NCBI GenBank assembly: GCA_913055655.1
Contig: CAJXKA010000002.1
Location: 372,001-436,000, forward strand
Reading direction: 5' to 3'
DNA: 64,000 bases
DNA from: an uncultured Oceanospirillales bacterium
GTDB taxonomy: Bacteria > Pseudomonadota > Gammaproteobacteria > Xanthomonadales > SZUA-36
Part shown: piece after piece, positions 54,010-62,630 of the stretch
How positions within the stretch are numbered: the stretch's first letter is position 1
How the letters are laid out: each line of letters begins with the position of its first letter
Program-made: the position numbers and the translations under genes
Notes under the pieces: model-generated
What the model saw: the letters and a program-made list of their open reading frames with translations, nothing else
What the model was told of the DNA's origin: nothing
Database searches by the model: none

Positions 54010-54324
54010 ATGTTGACGTCACTGAGCCTGGCGCATTACCTGACCCTGGGGGCCATCCTGATGTGTATCAGCATGGCGGGCATCTTCCTGAACCGGAAGA
54101 ACGTGCTGATCCTGCTGATGTGCATCGAACTGCAGCTGTTGGCGGTCAACATGAACTTCGTCGCGTTCTCGCGTTACCTGGACAACCTTGACGGCCAGGT
54201 ATTCGTGTTTTTCATCCTGACCGTGGCCGCCGCCGAGGCCGCCATCGGCCTGGCCATCCTGGTGGTGCTGTTCCGTAACCGGCGCACCATCAACGTGGCC
54301 GAGCTGGACGACCTGAAGGGGTAG
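54010..54324 (+). CDS. nuoK: NADH-quinone oxidoreductase subunit K
   Basis: Small membrane-arm subunit, 104 residues, three transmembrane helices. The conserved glutamates lie in [20 protein letters not shown] and [16 protein letters not shown], in the positions needed for proton pumping in NuoK. Three bases after nuoJ, nine before nuoL. Confidence 0.97.
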   Translation: MLTSLSLAHYLTLGAILMCISMAGIFLNRKNVLILLMCIELQLLAVNMNFVAFSRYLDNLDGQVFVFFILTVAAAEAAIGLAILVVLFRNRRTINVAELDDLKG

Positions 54325-54333
54325 GGCGAGACC

Positions 54334-56334
54334 ATGGATATCAAGACCATCCTGCTCCTGGTTCCGCTGCTGCCGCTCTTTGGCGCCGCGGTCTCTGGCC
54401 TGTTGCGCAACCAGGTGGGCCGCGCCGGCGCGCACTGGGTGACCATCCTGGCGGTGGCCGGTTCCTGCCTGCTGTCGTTCTGGGTGCTGTACCTGCAGAT
54501 GTACGAAGGCCTGGAGACGCTCAATTACAGCGTTTACACCTGGATGGTGGTCGAGGGCGTCACCTTCGAGGTGGGCTTCCTGGTCGATCACCTGACGTCA
54601 CTGATGATGTGCGTGGTGACCTTCGTGTCATTGATGGTGCACATCTACACCATCGGCTACATGCATGATGACCCGGGTTACCAGCGCTTCTTCAGCTACA
54701 TCAACCTGTTTACCTTCGCCATGCTGATGCTGGTGATGGCCAACAACTTCATGCAGCTGTTCTTCGGCTGGGAAGCCGTGGGCCTGGTGTCGTACCTGCT
54801 GATCGGCTTCTGGTTCAAGAAAGACACCGCGATTTTCGCCAACATGAAGGCCTTCCTGGTCAACCGCGTGGGTGACTTCGGTTTCCTGCTGGGCATCGCG
54901 GCGGTGCTGATGACCTTCGGGTCGCTGGACTACGCCACCGTGTTCACGGCCGCGCCCGATGCGGCCGGTGAGACCATCAGTGTCATCGGCGGCATGGAGT
55001 GGGGCCTGCTGACCTTTATCTGCGTGTGCCTGTTTATCGGCGCCATGGGCAAGTCGGCGCAGGCGCCGCTGCACGTGTGGCTGCCCGATTCGATGGAAGG
55101 CCCGACGCCCATATCGGCGCTGATCCACGCGGCGACCATGGTCACGGCCGGTATCTTCATGGTGGCGCGCATGTCGCCGCTGTTTGAACTGTCCGACGCG
55201 GCGCTGAGCTTTGTCATGCTGATCGGCGCGTTCACCGCGTTCTTCATGGGGCTGATCGGCATCGTGCAGAACGACATCAAGCGCGTGGTGGCCTACTCGA
55301 CACTCTCGCAGCTGGGCTACATGACCGTGGCGCTCGGTGTGTCCGCCTACTCCGCGGCCATCTTCCACCTGATGACGCATGCGTTCTTCAAGGCGCTGCT
55401 GTTCCTGGGCGCCGGCTCGGTGATCATCGCCATGCATCACCAGCAGGACATGCGTTACATGGGTGGCCTGCGCAAGTACATGCCGGTGACGTGGATCACG
55501 GCCTGGCTGGGGACACTGGCGCTGGTCGGTTTCCCGTTCTTCGCCGGTTTCTACTCCAAGGACGCCATCATCGAGGTGGTGCACCTGTCGGAGCGCTTCG
55601 GCGCAGGGGTGACCTACTGGCTGGTGGTGGCGGGCGTGTTCGTGACCGCGATGTACAGCTTCCGCCTGCTGTACCTGACCTTCCACGGCAAGGAAAAATT
55701 CGAAGTGGTGGAGGGCGCCGACCCTCACGCGCACCTGCCGGACGGCCAGCTGGCCCACAAGCCGCATGAATCCCCGCTGGTCGTGACCATTCCGTTGATC
55801 CTGCTGGCAATTCCGTCGGTGGTGATCGGCTGGCTGACCATTGAGCCGGTGCTGTTCGGCGGCTGGCTGTCGGACGCCATTTACGTGGCCGAGGGCAACG
55901 ACGTGGTCGCGGCGCTGGGTGAGCATTTCCACGGCGCCACGGCCATGGCCATTCACGGTGTGCAGACGGTGCCGTTCTGGCTGATGCTGGCGGGCTTCGC
56001 CGTCGCCACGCTGGTCTGGCGTTTCCGCCCGGGCATCGCGGCGACCACGAAGGCACGGTTGCCGGGTCTCTACAGCCTGCTGGACCACAAGTACTACTTC
56101 GACGAGTTCAACCAGAAAGTTTTCGCCAACGGTGCGGTGCGCCTGGGCCAGGGCCTGTGGAAGAAGGCCGATGCCGGCTTTATCGACGGCATCCTGGTGA
56201 ACGGCTCGGCGAAGCTGGTGGGCCGCGTGGCGGCGCTGGTGCGTCGCTGGCAGACAGGTTTCCTCTATGACTATGCGTTTTCAATGATCATTGGACTGAT
56301 TGCCATCCTCGGCGTCTGGGTGGTGTTGCGATGA
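54334..56334 (+). CDS. nuoL: NADH-quinone oxidoreductase subunit L
   Basis: Antiporter-like, distal proton-pumping subunit of the membrane arm, 666 residues with about 16 helices. Family sequence includes FFGWEAVGLVSYLLIGFWF, KSAQAPLHVWLPDSMEGPTP with the conserved Lys/His, and the C-terminal lateral helix region. LRKYMPVTWITAWLGTLALV is typical of NuoL. Its stop overlaps nuoM by four bases (56331-56334). Confidence 0.97.
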   Translation: MDIKTILLLVPLLPLFGAAVSGLLRNQVGRAGAHWVTILAVAGSCLLSFWVLYLQMYEGLETLNYSVYTWMVVEGVTFEVGFLVDHLTSLMMCVVTFVSLMVHIYTIGYMHDDPGYQRFFSYINLFTFAMLMLVMANNFMQLFFGWEAVGLVSYLLIGFWFKKDTAIFANMKAFLVNRVGDFGFLLGIAAVLMTFGSLDYATVFTAAPDAAGETISVIGGMEWGLLTFICVCLFIGAMGKSAQAPLHVWLPDSMEGPTPISALIHAATMVTAGIFMVARMSPLFELSDAALSFVMLIGAFTAFFMGLIGIVQNDIKRVVAYSTLSQLGYMTVALGVSAYSAAIFHLMTHAFFKALLFLGAGSVIIAMHHQQDMRYMGGLRKYMPVTWITAWLGTLALVGFPFFAGFYSKDAIIEVVHLSERFGAGVTYWLVVAGVFVTAMYSFRLLYLTFHGKEKFEVVEGADPHAHLPDGQLAHKPHESPLVVTIPLILLAIPSVVIGWLTIEPVLFGGWLSDAIYVAEGNDVVAALGEHFHGATAMAIHGVQTVPFWLMLAGFAVATLVWRFRPGIAATTKARLPGLYSLLDHKYYFDEFNQKVFANGAVRLGQGLWKKADAGFIDGILVNGSAKLVGRVAALVRRWQTGFLYDYAFSMIIGLIAILGVWVVLR

Positions 56335-57839
56335 TGCCGTTGCTCAGCCTGCTGATCTGGGTGCCCATCCTGGGCGGCGTCGCCACGCTGGCCGCGGGTG
56401 ATTCACGCCCGACGATGGCGAAATGGATTTCCCTGCTGGCCGCGCTGGTCACGCTGGTGCTCTGCATTCCCCTGTACACCGGGTTCGATAACACGACCGC
56501 GGCGATGCAGTTCGAGGAAATGCGGCCGTGGATCAGCGCTTTCGACGTGAACTACCACCTGGGCGTGGACGGGTTCTCGGTGCCCCTGATCCTGCTGACG
56601 GCATTCTTCGGCCCGCTGGTCGTGATTGCCGGCTGGGAAGTGATCAAGGACAAGGTGCACCAGTACATGGCCGCCTTCCTGATCATGGAAGGCCTGATGG
56701 TGGGCGTGTTCTCCGCGCTCGACGGCCTGCTGTTCTACGTGTTCTTCGAGGCCATGCTGATCCCGATGTTCCTGGTGATCGGCATCTGGGGCGGACCCAA
56801 CCGCGTTTACGCGACCATCAAGTTCTTCCTGTACACCTTCCTCGGTTCGGTTTTCATGCTGGTCGGCATCATCTACCTGTACTTGAATGCGGGCAGCTGG
56901 GCGATTACCGACTGGCACGCGCTGCCGCTGACGATGGTCGAACAGAAGTGGATCTTCCTGGGCCTGCTGGCCGCCTTCGCGGTGAAAATCCCGATGTGGC
57001 CGGTGCACACCTGGCTGCCGGACGCGCACGTCGAGGCACCCACCGGCGGTTCGGTCATCCTGGCGGCGATCATGCTGAAGATCGGTGGCTACGGCTTTAT
57101 CCGCTTCAGCCTGCCGATTACCCCGGACGCGGCCGCGGCGCTGGACTGGCTGATGATCGCCCTGTCTCTGGTGGCCATCGTCTACATCGGTTTCGTGGCG
57201 CTGGTGCAGCAGGACATGAAGAAACTGATCGCCTACTCGTCGATCTCGCACATGGGTTTTGTGACCCTCGGCCTGTTCATCGCCTTTGCCATCTACCGCA
57301 ACTCCGGTGGCACGCAGGGCGCGGGCCTGGGCGTCGAAGGCGCGATGGTGCAGATGGTGTCACACGGTTTCATTTCCGGCGCGCTGTTCCTGTGCGTGGG
57401 CGTGCTGTATGACCGCGTCCACAGCCGCGAGATCTCGGCCTATGGCGGCGTGGCCAACACCATGCCCTGGTTCGCGTTCTTTGCCGTGTTGTTCCTGATG
57501 GCCAATTCCGGACTGCCGGGCACCAGCGGTTTCGTCGGCGAGTTCATGGTCATCCTGGCCTCGTTCCGCGCCAACTTCTGGTTCGCGGCCCTGGCCGGCC
57601 TGACCCTGATCCTGGGCGCGGCCTACAGCCTGTGGCTGGTCAAGCGCGTGATTTTCGGCGCGGTCGCCAACAAGGACGTCGCGGCCTTGCGTGACATCAA
57701 TGGTCGTGAAGCGCTGGTCCTGACGACCCTGGCCATTGCCGTGGTGGGCATGGGCGTGTGGCCGTTCCCGGTGGTCGACATGATGCACGCCTCCGTGGAC
57801 CAGTTGCTGGCCCACGTCATCCAGAGCAAGTTGAACTGA
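56331..57839 (+). CDS. nuoM: NADH-quinone oxidoreductase subunit M
   Basis: Second antiporter-like subunit, 502 residues, with about 14 helices. Visible markers: FFEAMLIPMFLVIGIWGGPN with the key Glu, KIPMWPVHTWLPDAHVEAPT with the conserved Lys and His, and LIAYSSISHMGFVTLGLF. Overlaps nuoL by four bases and ends one base before nuoN. Confidence 0.97.
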   Translation: MMPLLSLLIWVPILGGVATLAAGDSRPTMAKWISLLAALVTLVLCIPLYTGFDNTTAAMQFEEMRPWISAFDVNYHLGVDGFSVPLILLTAFFGPLVVIAGWEVIKDKVHQYMAAFLIMEGLMVGVFSALDGLLFYVFFEAMLIPMFLVIGIWGGPNRVYATIKFFLYTFLGSVFMLVGIIYLYLNAGSWAITDWHALPLTMVEQKWIFLGLLAAFAVKIPMWPVHTWLPDAHVEAPTGGSVILAAIMLKIGGYGFIRFSLPITPDAAAALDWLMIALSLVAIVYIGFVALVQQDMKKLIAYSSISHMGFVTLGLFIAFAIYRNSGGTQGAGLGVEGAMVQMVSHGFISGALFLCVGVLYDRVHSREISAYGGVANTMPWFAFFAVLFLMANSGLPGTSGFVGEFMVILASFRANFWFAALAGLTLILGAAYSLWLVKRVIFGAVANKDVAALRDINGREALVLTTLAIAVVGMGVWPFPVVDMMHASVDQLLAHVIQSKLN

Positions 57840-57840
57840 C

Positions 57841-59286
57841 ATGAATAGAGCGGAAATGCTGCTGGCGGCCCCCGAGCTCCTGGTCCTGGTCATGGCCTGC
57901 GTGGTCCTGTGCGTGGACATGTACCTGCGCGAGGAACGGCGCGGCATCATTCACATGCTGGCCATGCTGACACTGGTGTTCGCGGCCATCATCACGCTGC
58001 GCCAGGACGCGGGTATTCCGTCGAAGGAGATCGAGACGGCGTTCAACGGCGTCTTCGTGCGCGATTACATGGGCGACCTGCTGAAGCTGTTCGCCTACGG
58101 TACGCTGGCGCTGGTATTCACCTACTCAAAGTATTTCCTGCGCAACAACGGTTTGTTCCGGGCCGATTTTTATACGCTCAGCCTGTTCTCGCTGCTGGGC
58201 GCAATGCTGCTGATTTCCGGTAACAGCCTGATCATGGTTTACCTGGGCCTGGAGCTGACGTCGCTGGCGTCCTATGCGCTGGTCGCGTTCAACCGCGACT
58301 CGAAAGACGGCTCAGAGGCGGCGATGAAATATTTCGTGCTGGGGTCGATGGCATCGGGGCTGCTGTTGTATGGCATGTCAATGATCTACGGCGCGACGGG
58401 TACGCTGGCGCTGCCGGCAGTGGCCGAGGCGCTGGCGACCACCGGCACCGACAACCTGTTGCTGGTGTTCGGCATGGTGTTCCTCGTGGTCGGCATCGCC
58501 TTCAAACTGGGCGTCGCGCCGTTCCACATGTGGGTGCCCGACGTCTACCAGGGCGCGCCGCTGGCGGCTACCCTGTTCATTTCCACTGTGCCCAAGCTGG
58601 CGGCCTTCGCCATGGCCTATCGGCTGCTGGTATCGGGCATGGCACCGCTGCACGGTGACTGGCTGCAGATGCTCGCCGTGCTGGCCGTGGCGTCCATTAT
58701 CGTCGGTAACCTTGCGGCGATCATGCAGACCAATATCCGGCGCATGCTGGCCTACTCGACCATCTCCCACATGGGCTTCGTGTTGCTGGGCATGCTGCCG
58801 GGTACCGGTGCGGGTTACGGCGCTTCGCTGTTCTACATCATCGTTTACGCACTGATGTCGGCGGCGGCCTTCGGCATGCTCATCATGCTGTCCGGCAAGG
58901 GGCACTCGGTCCAGGACCTGGATGACCTGAAAGGCCTGAACCGTCACAACGGCTGGCTGGCCGCAGTCATGGCACTGGTCGTCTTCTCCATGGCCGGCGT
59001 GCCGCCGCTGGTGGGCTTCTTCGCCAAGTGGCTGGTCATCGAGGCGGTGTTGCAGGCCGGCCTGGCCTGGGTGGCCATCGTGGCGGTGGTGTTCTCGGTC
59101 ATCGGCGCCTACTACTACCTGCGCGTGGTCAAGATCATGTACTTCGACGATGCACCGTCCGAAGTCGTGCATGACGGCCCGGTTGATTTCTCGGCGGCGA
59201 TTTCGTTCAACGGATTGCTGATGCTGGCGCTGGGCCTGTTCTCCGGTGGCCTGATCGCGGTCTGTGTCGCCAGTTTCCCGGCCTGA
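57841..59286 (+). CDS. nuoN: NADH-quinone oxidoreductase subunit N
   Basis: Third antiporter-like subunit, 481 residues, homologous to NuoL and NuoM. GLELTSLASYALVAFNRDSK and KLGVAPFHMWVPDVYQGAPL give the conserved Glu/Lys sites. MLAYSTISHMGFVLLGMLPG is the third antiporter signature. It is the last gene of the fourteen-gene nuo set. The next gene in line would usually be the tRNA-fMet/rimP cluster, but a sulfotransferase intervenes. Confidence 0.97.
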   Translation: MNRAEMLLAAPELLVLVMACVVLCVDMYLREERRGIIHMLAMLTLVFAAIITLRQDAGIPSKEIETAFNGVFVRDYMGDLLKLFAYGTLALVFTYSKYFLRNNGLFRADFYTLSLFSLLGAMLLISGNSLIMVYLGLELTSLASYALVAFNRDSKDGSEAAMKYFVLGSMASGLLLYGMSMIYGATGTLALPAVAEALATTGTDNLLLVFGMVFLVVGIAFKLGVAPFHMWVPDVYQGAPLAATLFISTVPKLAAFAMAYRLLVSGMAPLHGDWLQMLAVLAVASIIVGNLAAIMQTNIRRMLAYSTISHMGFVLLGMLPGTGAGYGASLFYIIVYALMSAAAFGMLIMLSGKGHSVQDLDDLKGLNRHNGWLAAVMALVVFSMAGVPPLVGFFAKWLVIEAVLQAGLAWVAIVAVVFSVIGAYYYLRVVKIMYFDDAPSEVVHDGPVDFSAAISFNGLLMLALGLFSGGLIAVCVASFPA

Positions 59287-59315
59287 TCTGACACGCCAGG
59301 GCAACGACAGCACGA

Positions 59316-60158
59316 ATGGCCTCCAGGCTCTGCCTTCACATTGGCCTGCACAAGACGGCGACAACCGCCATCCAGGATTTCCTGGAAAGCCAGCAGGTCC
59401 AGCTTGAAGGCAGGGGTGTTCGATATATATCCAGGGCGCAATGGCGGTCAGAGAACAGGCCTGGCCCGGCTAAGCGTCTTGCCAACCAGGTCAAGACTGG
59501 CGCATCCGAAACACTGTTGCTATCAGAAGAAAACCTGATCGGCACGCCCCGGGAGTTCGCTGAAGGTGGTGTCTATCCGGAATCCAGAAAAAGGCTGTAT
59601 GCCCTGCTTTCCCAGGTGGGCAACATTCCTGTCGATATCATCATTGTGTTTCGTGACCCTTGCCGGTTCCTGGTTTCGATCTATTGTGAGTATGTCCGGA
59701 ACAATCATTTCATGCCATTCGCCGAGTTCATCGCGCGACACGATGTCGAGCGGTTTTCATGGCGCCGAGTGTTTTCCTGGCTTTACGAGACGCCTTCGAA
59801 TGTCAGGGTGCACGGCCTGCCGTTCGAGCAGGAGCACGGCGGTGGAGTGATTCCCGTCACCCGTACGATTCTGGAACTCGCCTGTGGTGACGCCAACACG
59901 ATCAGCCTGTCTTCTTTTCCAAAGCGGAAATCGCGGGCCTCGTACCTGGCGGAAGAATTGGCGTTGGCCGAGACCATTGCGGCAGCGACAGACCCCGAAA
60001 CTTCCAGTGCATTTCTGCGGATGATCGATCACCAGGGCAGGCGTTTCGGCGAAACGAGCTATATGCCGTTTCCGGGCACGGTCCGACAGAAATTGAACGG
60101 CCGATACCTGGAAGAACTCCCATTCCTGACGGGAAAGCAGGGCGAAGCCGGTTTTTAG
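59316..60158 (+). CDS. Sulfotransferase-family protein
   Basis: Predicted PAPS-dependent sulfotransferase of 280 residues. The N-terminal PAPS loop is CLHIGLHKTATTAIQDFLES (P-loop-like HKTATT). A 3'-phosphate-binding region looks like IIIVFRDPCRFLVSIYCEYV. The rest is divergent and the acceptor is unknown. It is less GC-rich than nuoN and sits between nuo and tRNA-fMet, where related genomes often have none. There are no glycan-synthesis neighbours. Start ATG 59316 without a strong ribosome site. Possibly acquired. Confidence 0.8.
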   Translation: MASRLCLHIGLHKTATTAIQDFLESQQVQLEGRGVRYISRAQWRSENRPGPAKRLANQVKTGASETLLLSEENLIGTPREFAEGGVYPESRKRLYALLSQVGNIPVDIIIVFRDPCRFLVSIYCEYVRNNHFMPFAEFIARHDVERFSWRRVFSWLYETPSNVRVHGLPFEQEHGGGVIPVTRTILELACGDANTISLSSFPKRKSRASYLAEELALAETIAAATDPETSSAFLRMIDHQGRRFGETSYMPFPGTVRQKLNGRYLEELPFLTGKQGEAGF

Positions 60159-60169
60159 ATTGATGGCGC

Positions 60170-60198
60170 TTGAAAAACCCTAAACGAGTCCGTATCAT
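60170..60198 (+). promoter_or_regulatory. Sigma-70 promoter of tRNA-fMet
   Basis: TTGAAA (60170-60175), a 17-base spacer and TATCAT (60193-60198), followed by a C-rich discriminator (CCCC) before the tRNA, as in stringently controlled stable-RNA promoters. The transcript would start close to 60205. Confidence 0.8.
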
Positions 60199-60213
60199 TC
60201 CCCACCTTGCTGA

Positions 60214-60290
60214 TGCGGGGTGGAGCAGTCTGGCAGCTCGTCGGGCTCATAACCCGAAGGTCGCAGGTTCGAATCCTGCCCCCGCTACCA
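60214..60290 (+). tRNA. Initiator tRNA-fMet (CAT)
   Basis: 77 bases with encoded CCA. The anticodon arm TCGGG CTCATAA CCCGA has the three G-C pairs typical of initiators, anticodon CAT. The acceptor stem begins with an unpaired position: T1 faces T72, not a Watson-Crick pair, consistent with the initiator rule (E. coli has C1-A72). It belongs to the conserved tRNA-fMet-rimP-nusA-infB cluster. Confidence 0.95.
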
Positions 60291-60297
60291 AGTTTTG

Positions 60298-60321
60298 AAA
60301 GGGCCCAGCAGGGCCCTTTTT
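60298..60321 (+). terminator. Intrinsic terminator after tRNA-fMet
   Basis: AAAGGGCCC (60298-60306), loop AGCA and GGGCCCTTT (60311-60319), followed by further T residues to 60321. This is eight bases beyond the tRNA CCA. Confidence 0.9.
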
Positions 60322-60557
60322 GTTAAGGCCGGCAGGCGAGCGCCGGCTGTAGACGTCCGCGACGACGGCCATCTGAATCGAATGGAATTGCGATGATTTG
60401 AAGCAGCCGCATTGACCTTTCTCCGGCGCCGGTATCCACCGGTGAACCGTCGGCGAACAGGTGCGGTACCCGTATTGCACGGGGCCGGTGTCGCGGGGGC
60501 TGTTGTGCCCCTTTTTTATGGGCGTCTTTTTGATGAGGTGAATTACGGAGTGGAATC
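60322..60557 (+). other. Leader region of rimP-nusA-infB
   Basis: 236 bases without a supported gene. There is a TTGACC near 60412-60417 as a possible -35 and several GC-rich dyads. A terminator-like hairpin at 60496-60517 lies 40 bases before rimP. This could attenuate transcription of the operon, whose nusA product is a termination factor, as is known for the E. coli metY-nusA-infB operon. Confidence 0.5.
60496..60517 (+). terminator. Terminator-like hairpin in the rimP leader
   Basis: GGGGC (60496-60500), a 6-base loop, GCCCC (60507-60511), followed by six T residues (60512-60517). Short stem, good T-run. Possible attenuator. Confidence 0.7.
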
Positions 60558-61037
60558 TTGGCGACTGCAGACAGGCTGAACGACTTGCTGAAACCCCTGG
60601 TCGAAGGGCTGGGTTACGAGTTCGTGGGCCTGGAATACGCGGGTAATCCCAAGCAGTCGGTGCTGCGGGTCTATATCGATTCCGACGAAGGCGTTGGCCT
60701 GTCCGACTGCGAGTATGTCAGTCGCGAGGCGGCCGCGATGCTGGACGTCGAAGACCCGATCAGTGGCCAGTACAACCTGGAGATTTCATCGCCGGGCCTG
60801 GACCGTCCGCTGTTTACGCCGGAGCAGTTCCAGCGTTACGCCGGCCAGGAAGCCAAGGTCACACTGTTCGCGCCCGAGAACGGGCGGCGCAAGTTCAGGG
60901 GCCGCATCGTCGGCCATGAAGGCGACCTGCTGACCATGCAGGTCGATGGAGAAACCATCGAATTTCGGTTCGACAACATCGCCAAGGCACGACTGGTGCC
61001 GGACTACGACGCCGTCATGGCGTCGGGCAAGAAGTGA
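60558..61037 (+). CDS. rimP: Ribosome maturation factor RimP
   Basis: Cytosolic factor for 30S subunit assembly, 159 residues. The start is TTG 60558 with GGAG seven bases upstream. Family sequence: LNDLLKPLVEGLGYEFVGLE, LRVYIDSDEGVGLSDCEYVS, YNLEISSPGLDRPLFTPEQF and the C-terminal SH3-like part with FRFDNIAKARLVPDY. It is the first gene of rimP-nusA-infB, the same order as in E. coli. Confidence 0.95.
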   Translation: MATADRLNDLLKPLVEGLGYEFVGLEYAGNPKQSVLRVYIDSDEGVGLSDCEYVSREAAAMLDVEDPISGQYNLEISSPGLDRPLFTPEQFQRYAGQEAKVTLFAPENGRRKFRGRIVGHEGDLLTMQVDGETIEFRFDNIAKARLVPDYDAVMASGKK

Positions 61038-61067
61038 GCGACAGGGCTCTTTGACGGGGTTTTTGAA

Positions 61068-62591
61068 ATGAGTAAAGACATTCTTCTGGTGGTCGACGCC
61101 GTTTCTAACGAAAAAGGCGTGGACAAGGACGTGATTTTCGAGGCGCTGGAAGCGGCGCTGGCCTCTGCGGCGCGCCGTCGCTCGGGCGAGGAAATCGGTG
61201 CTCGCGTCGCCATTGACCGCGAAACCGGCGAGTACGAAACGTTTCGTCGCTGGGAAGTGATGGAAGACGATGCCGAGATCGAGTTCCCGGATGCCCAGCT
61301 CACCCTGACCGATGCCCGTGAACAACAGCCGGAAATCGAGGTGGGTGAGTTCATCGAGGAGCCGATGGAAAACCCCGAGTTCGGCCGCATCGCCGCGCAG
61401 ACGGCCAAGCAGGTCATCGTCCAGCGCGTGCGCGAAGCCGAGCGCGCCCAGGTGGTCGAAGCCTTCCAGGGCCGTGAAGGTGAACTGGTCAACGGTATCG
61501 TCAAGCGCATCGAGCGTGGCAATGTCTACCTGGACCTGGGCGGCAACGCCGAGGCCTTCATCGGTTCGCGCCACATGATCCCGGGCGAAAGCGTTCGCCC
61601 CGGCGACCGCCTGCGCGCCTACCTGTTCGAAGTCCGCTCGGAAATCCGCGGCCCGCAGCTGTTCGCCAGCCGCACCATCAAGGAATTCCTGATGTCGCTG
61701 TTCGAGCTGGAAGTGCCGGAAATCGGCCAGGAGCTGATCACCATCATGGGCGCCGCCCGTGATCCGGGCCGCCGCGCCAAGATTGCCGTGCGCTCCAACG
61801 ACCGCCGCACCGACCCCATCGGCGCCTGCGTGGGCATGCGCGGTTCGCGCGTCCAGGCCGTCAGCAACGAGCTGGCCGGCGAGCGCATCGACATCATCCT
61901 CTGGGACGAAAACCCGGCCCAGTTCGTCATCAACGCCATGGCCCCGGCCGAGGTCGCCGGCATTGTCGTCGACGAAGAAAAGCAGTCCATGGACATCGCC
62001 GTGGAAGAGCCGAACCTGTCGCAGGCCATCGGTCGCGGCGGCCAGAATGTGCGCCTGGCCAGCGAGCTGTCCGGCTGGGAACTGAACGTGATGACCACCG
62101 AGGACGCCGAGGCCAAGGGCGAGGAAGAAGCCCAGAAGCTGCTGGAAACGTTCAAGGAGCGCCTGGACGTCGACGAGGACGTGGCCGGCATCCTGGTGCA
62201 GGAAGGTTTCTCCAGCGTCGATGAAATCGCCTACGTGCCGGAAGCCGAGCTGCTGGACATCGCCGAGTTCGACGAGGACATCGTCGAGGAACTGCGCCGC
62301 CGCGCCCGCGATTCGCTGCTGACCCAGCTGATCGCGAAGGAAGAGGCGCTGGAAGAGAACAAGCCGGCGGACGACCTGCTGGCGCTGGACGGCATGACCG
62401 AGCGGCTGGCTTACCAGCTGGCCGAGCGTGGCGTCCGCACCCAGGAAGACCTGGCGGAACTGGCCGTCGACGAGCTGCAGGACGTGGATTCCGGGCTTGA
62501 CGACGAGGCCGCCGCGGCACTGATCATGGCCGCCCGTGAGCCCTGGTTTGCCGACACCGAAGAAGAAGCCACCAGCGAAGAAAAAGCGTAA
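61068..62591 (+). CDS. nusA: Transcription termination/antitermination factor NusA
   Basis: RNA-polymerase-associated factor of 507 residues, close to E. coli NusA (495). N-terminal polymerase-binding domain, S1 domain (GREGELVNGIVKRIERGNVY), two KH domains (IGACVGMRGSRVQAVSNELA; LSQAIGRGGQNVRLASELSG) and two acidic C-terminal repeats (about residues 365-495) that contact the alpha subunit and lambda N-type factors. ATG 61068, 30 bases after rimP. Confidence 0.97.
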   Translation: MSKDILLVVDAVSNEKGVDKDVIFEALEAALASAARRRSGEEIGARVAIDRETGEYETFRRWEVMEDDAEIEFPDAQLTLTDAREQQPEIEVGEFIEEPMENPEFGRIAAQTAKQVIVQRVREAERAQVVEAFQGREGELVNGIVKRIERGNVYLDLGGNAEAFIGSRHMIPGESVRPGDRLRAYLFEVRSEIRGPQLFASRTIKEFLMSLFELEVPEIGQELITIMGAARDPGRRAKIAVRSNDRRTDPIGACVGMRGSRVQAVSNELAGERIDIILWDENPAQFVINAMAPAEVAGIVVDEEKQSMDIAVEEPNLSQAIGRGGQNVRLASELSGWELNVMTTEDAEAKGEEEAQKLLETFKERLDVDEDVAGILVQEGFSSVDEIAYVPEAELLDIAEFDEDIVEELRRRARDSLLTQLIAKEEALEENKPADDLLALDGMTERLAYQLAERGVRTQEDLAELAVDELQDVDSGLDDEAAAALIMAAREPWFADTEEEATSEEKA

Positions 62592-62630
62592 GCAGACCGG
62601 GTAACACTACAGGTACAGGCAGGAGTAAAT

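Noticed and set aside
54628..56088. 486-codon minus-strand frame opposite nuoL
   Set aside because: Histidine/glutamine-rich antisense shadow of membrane-helix codons; nuoL is intact.
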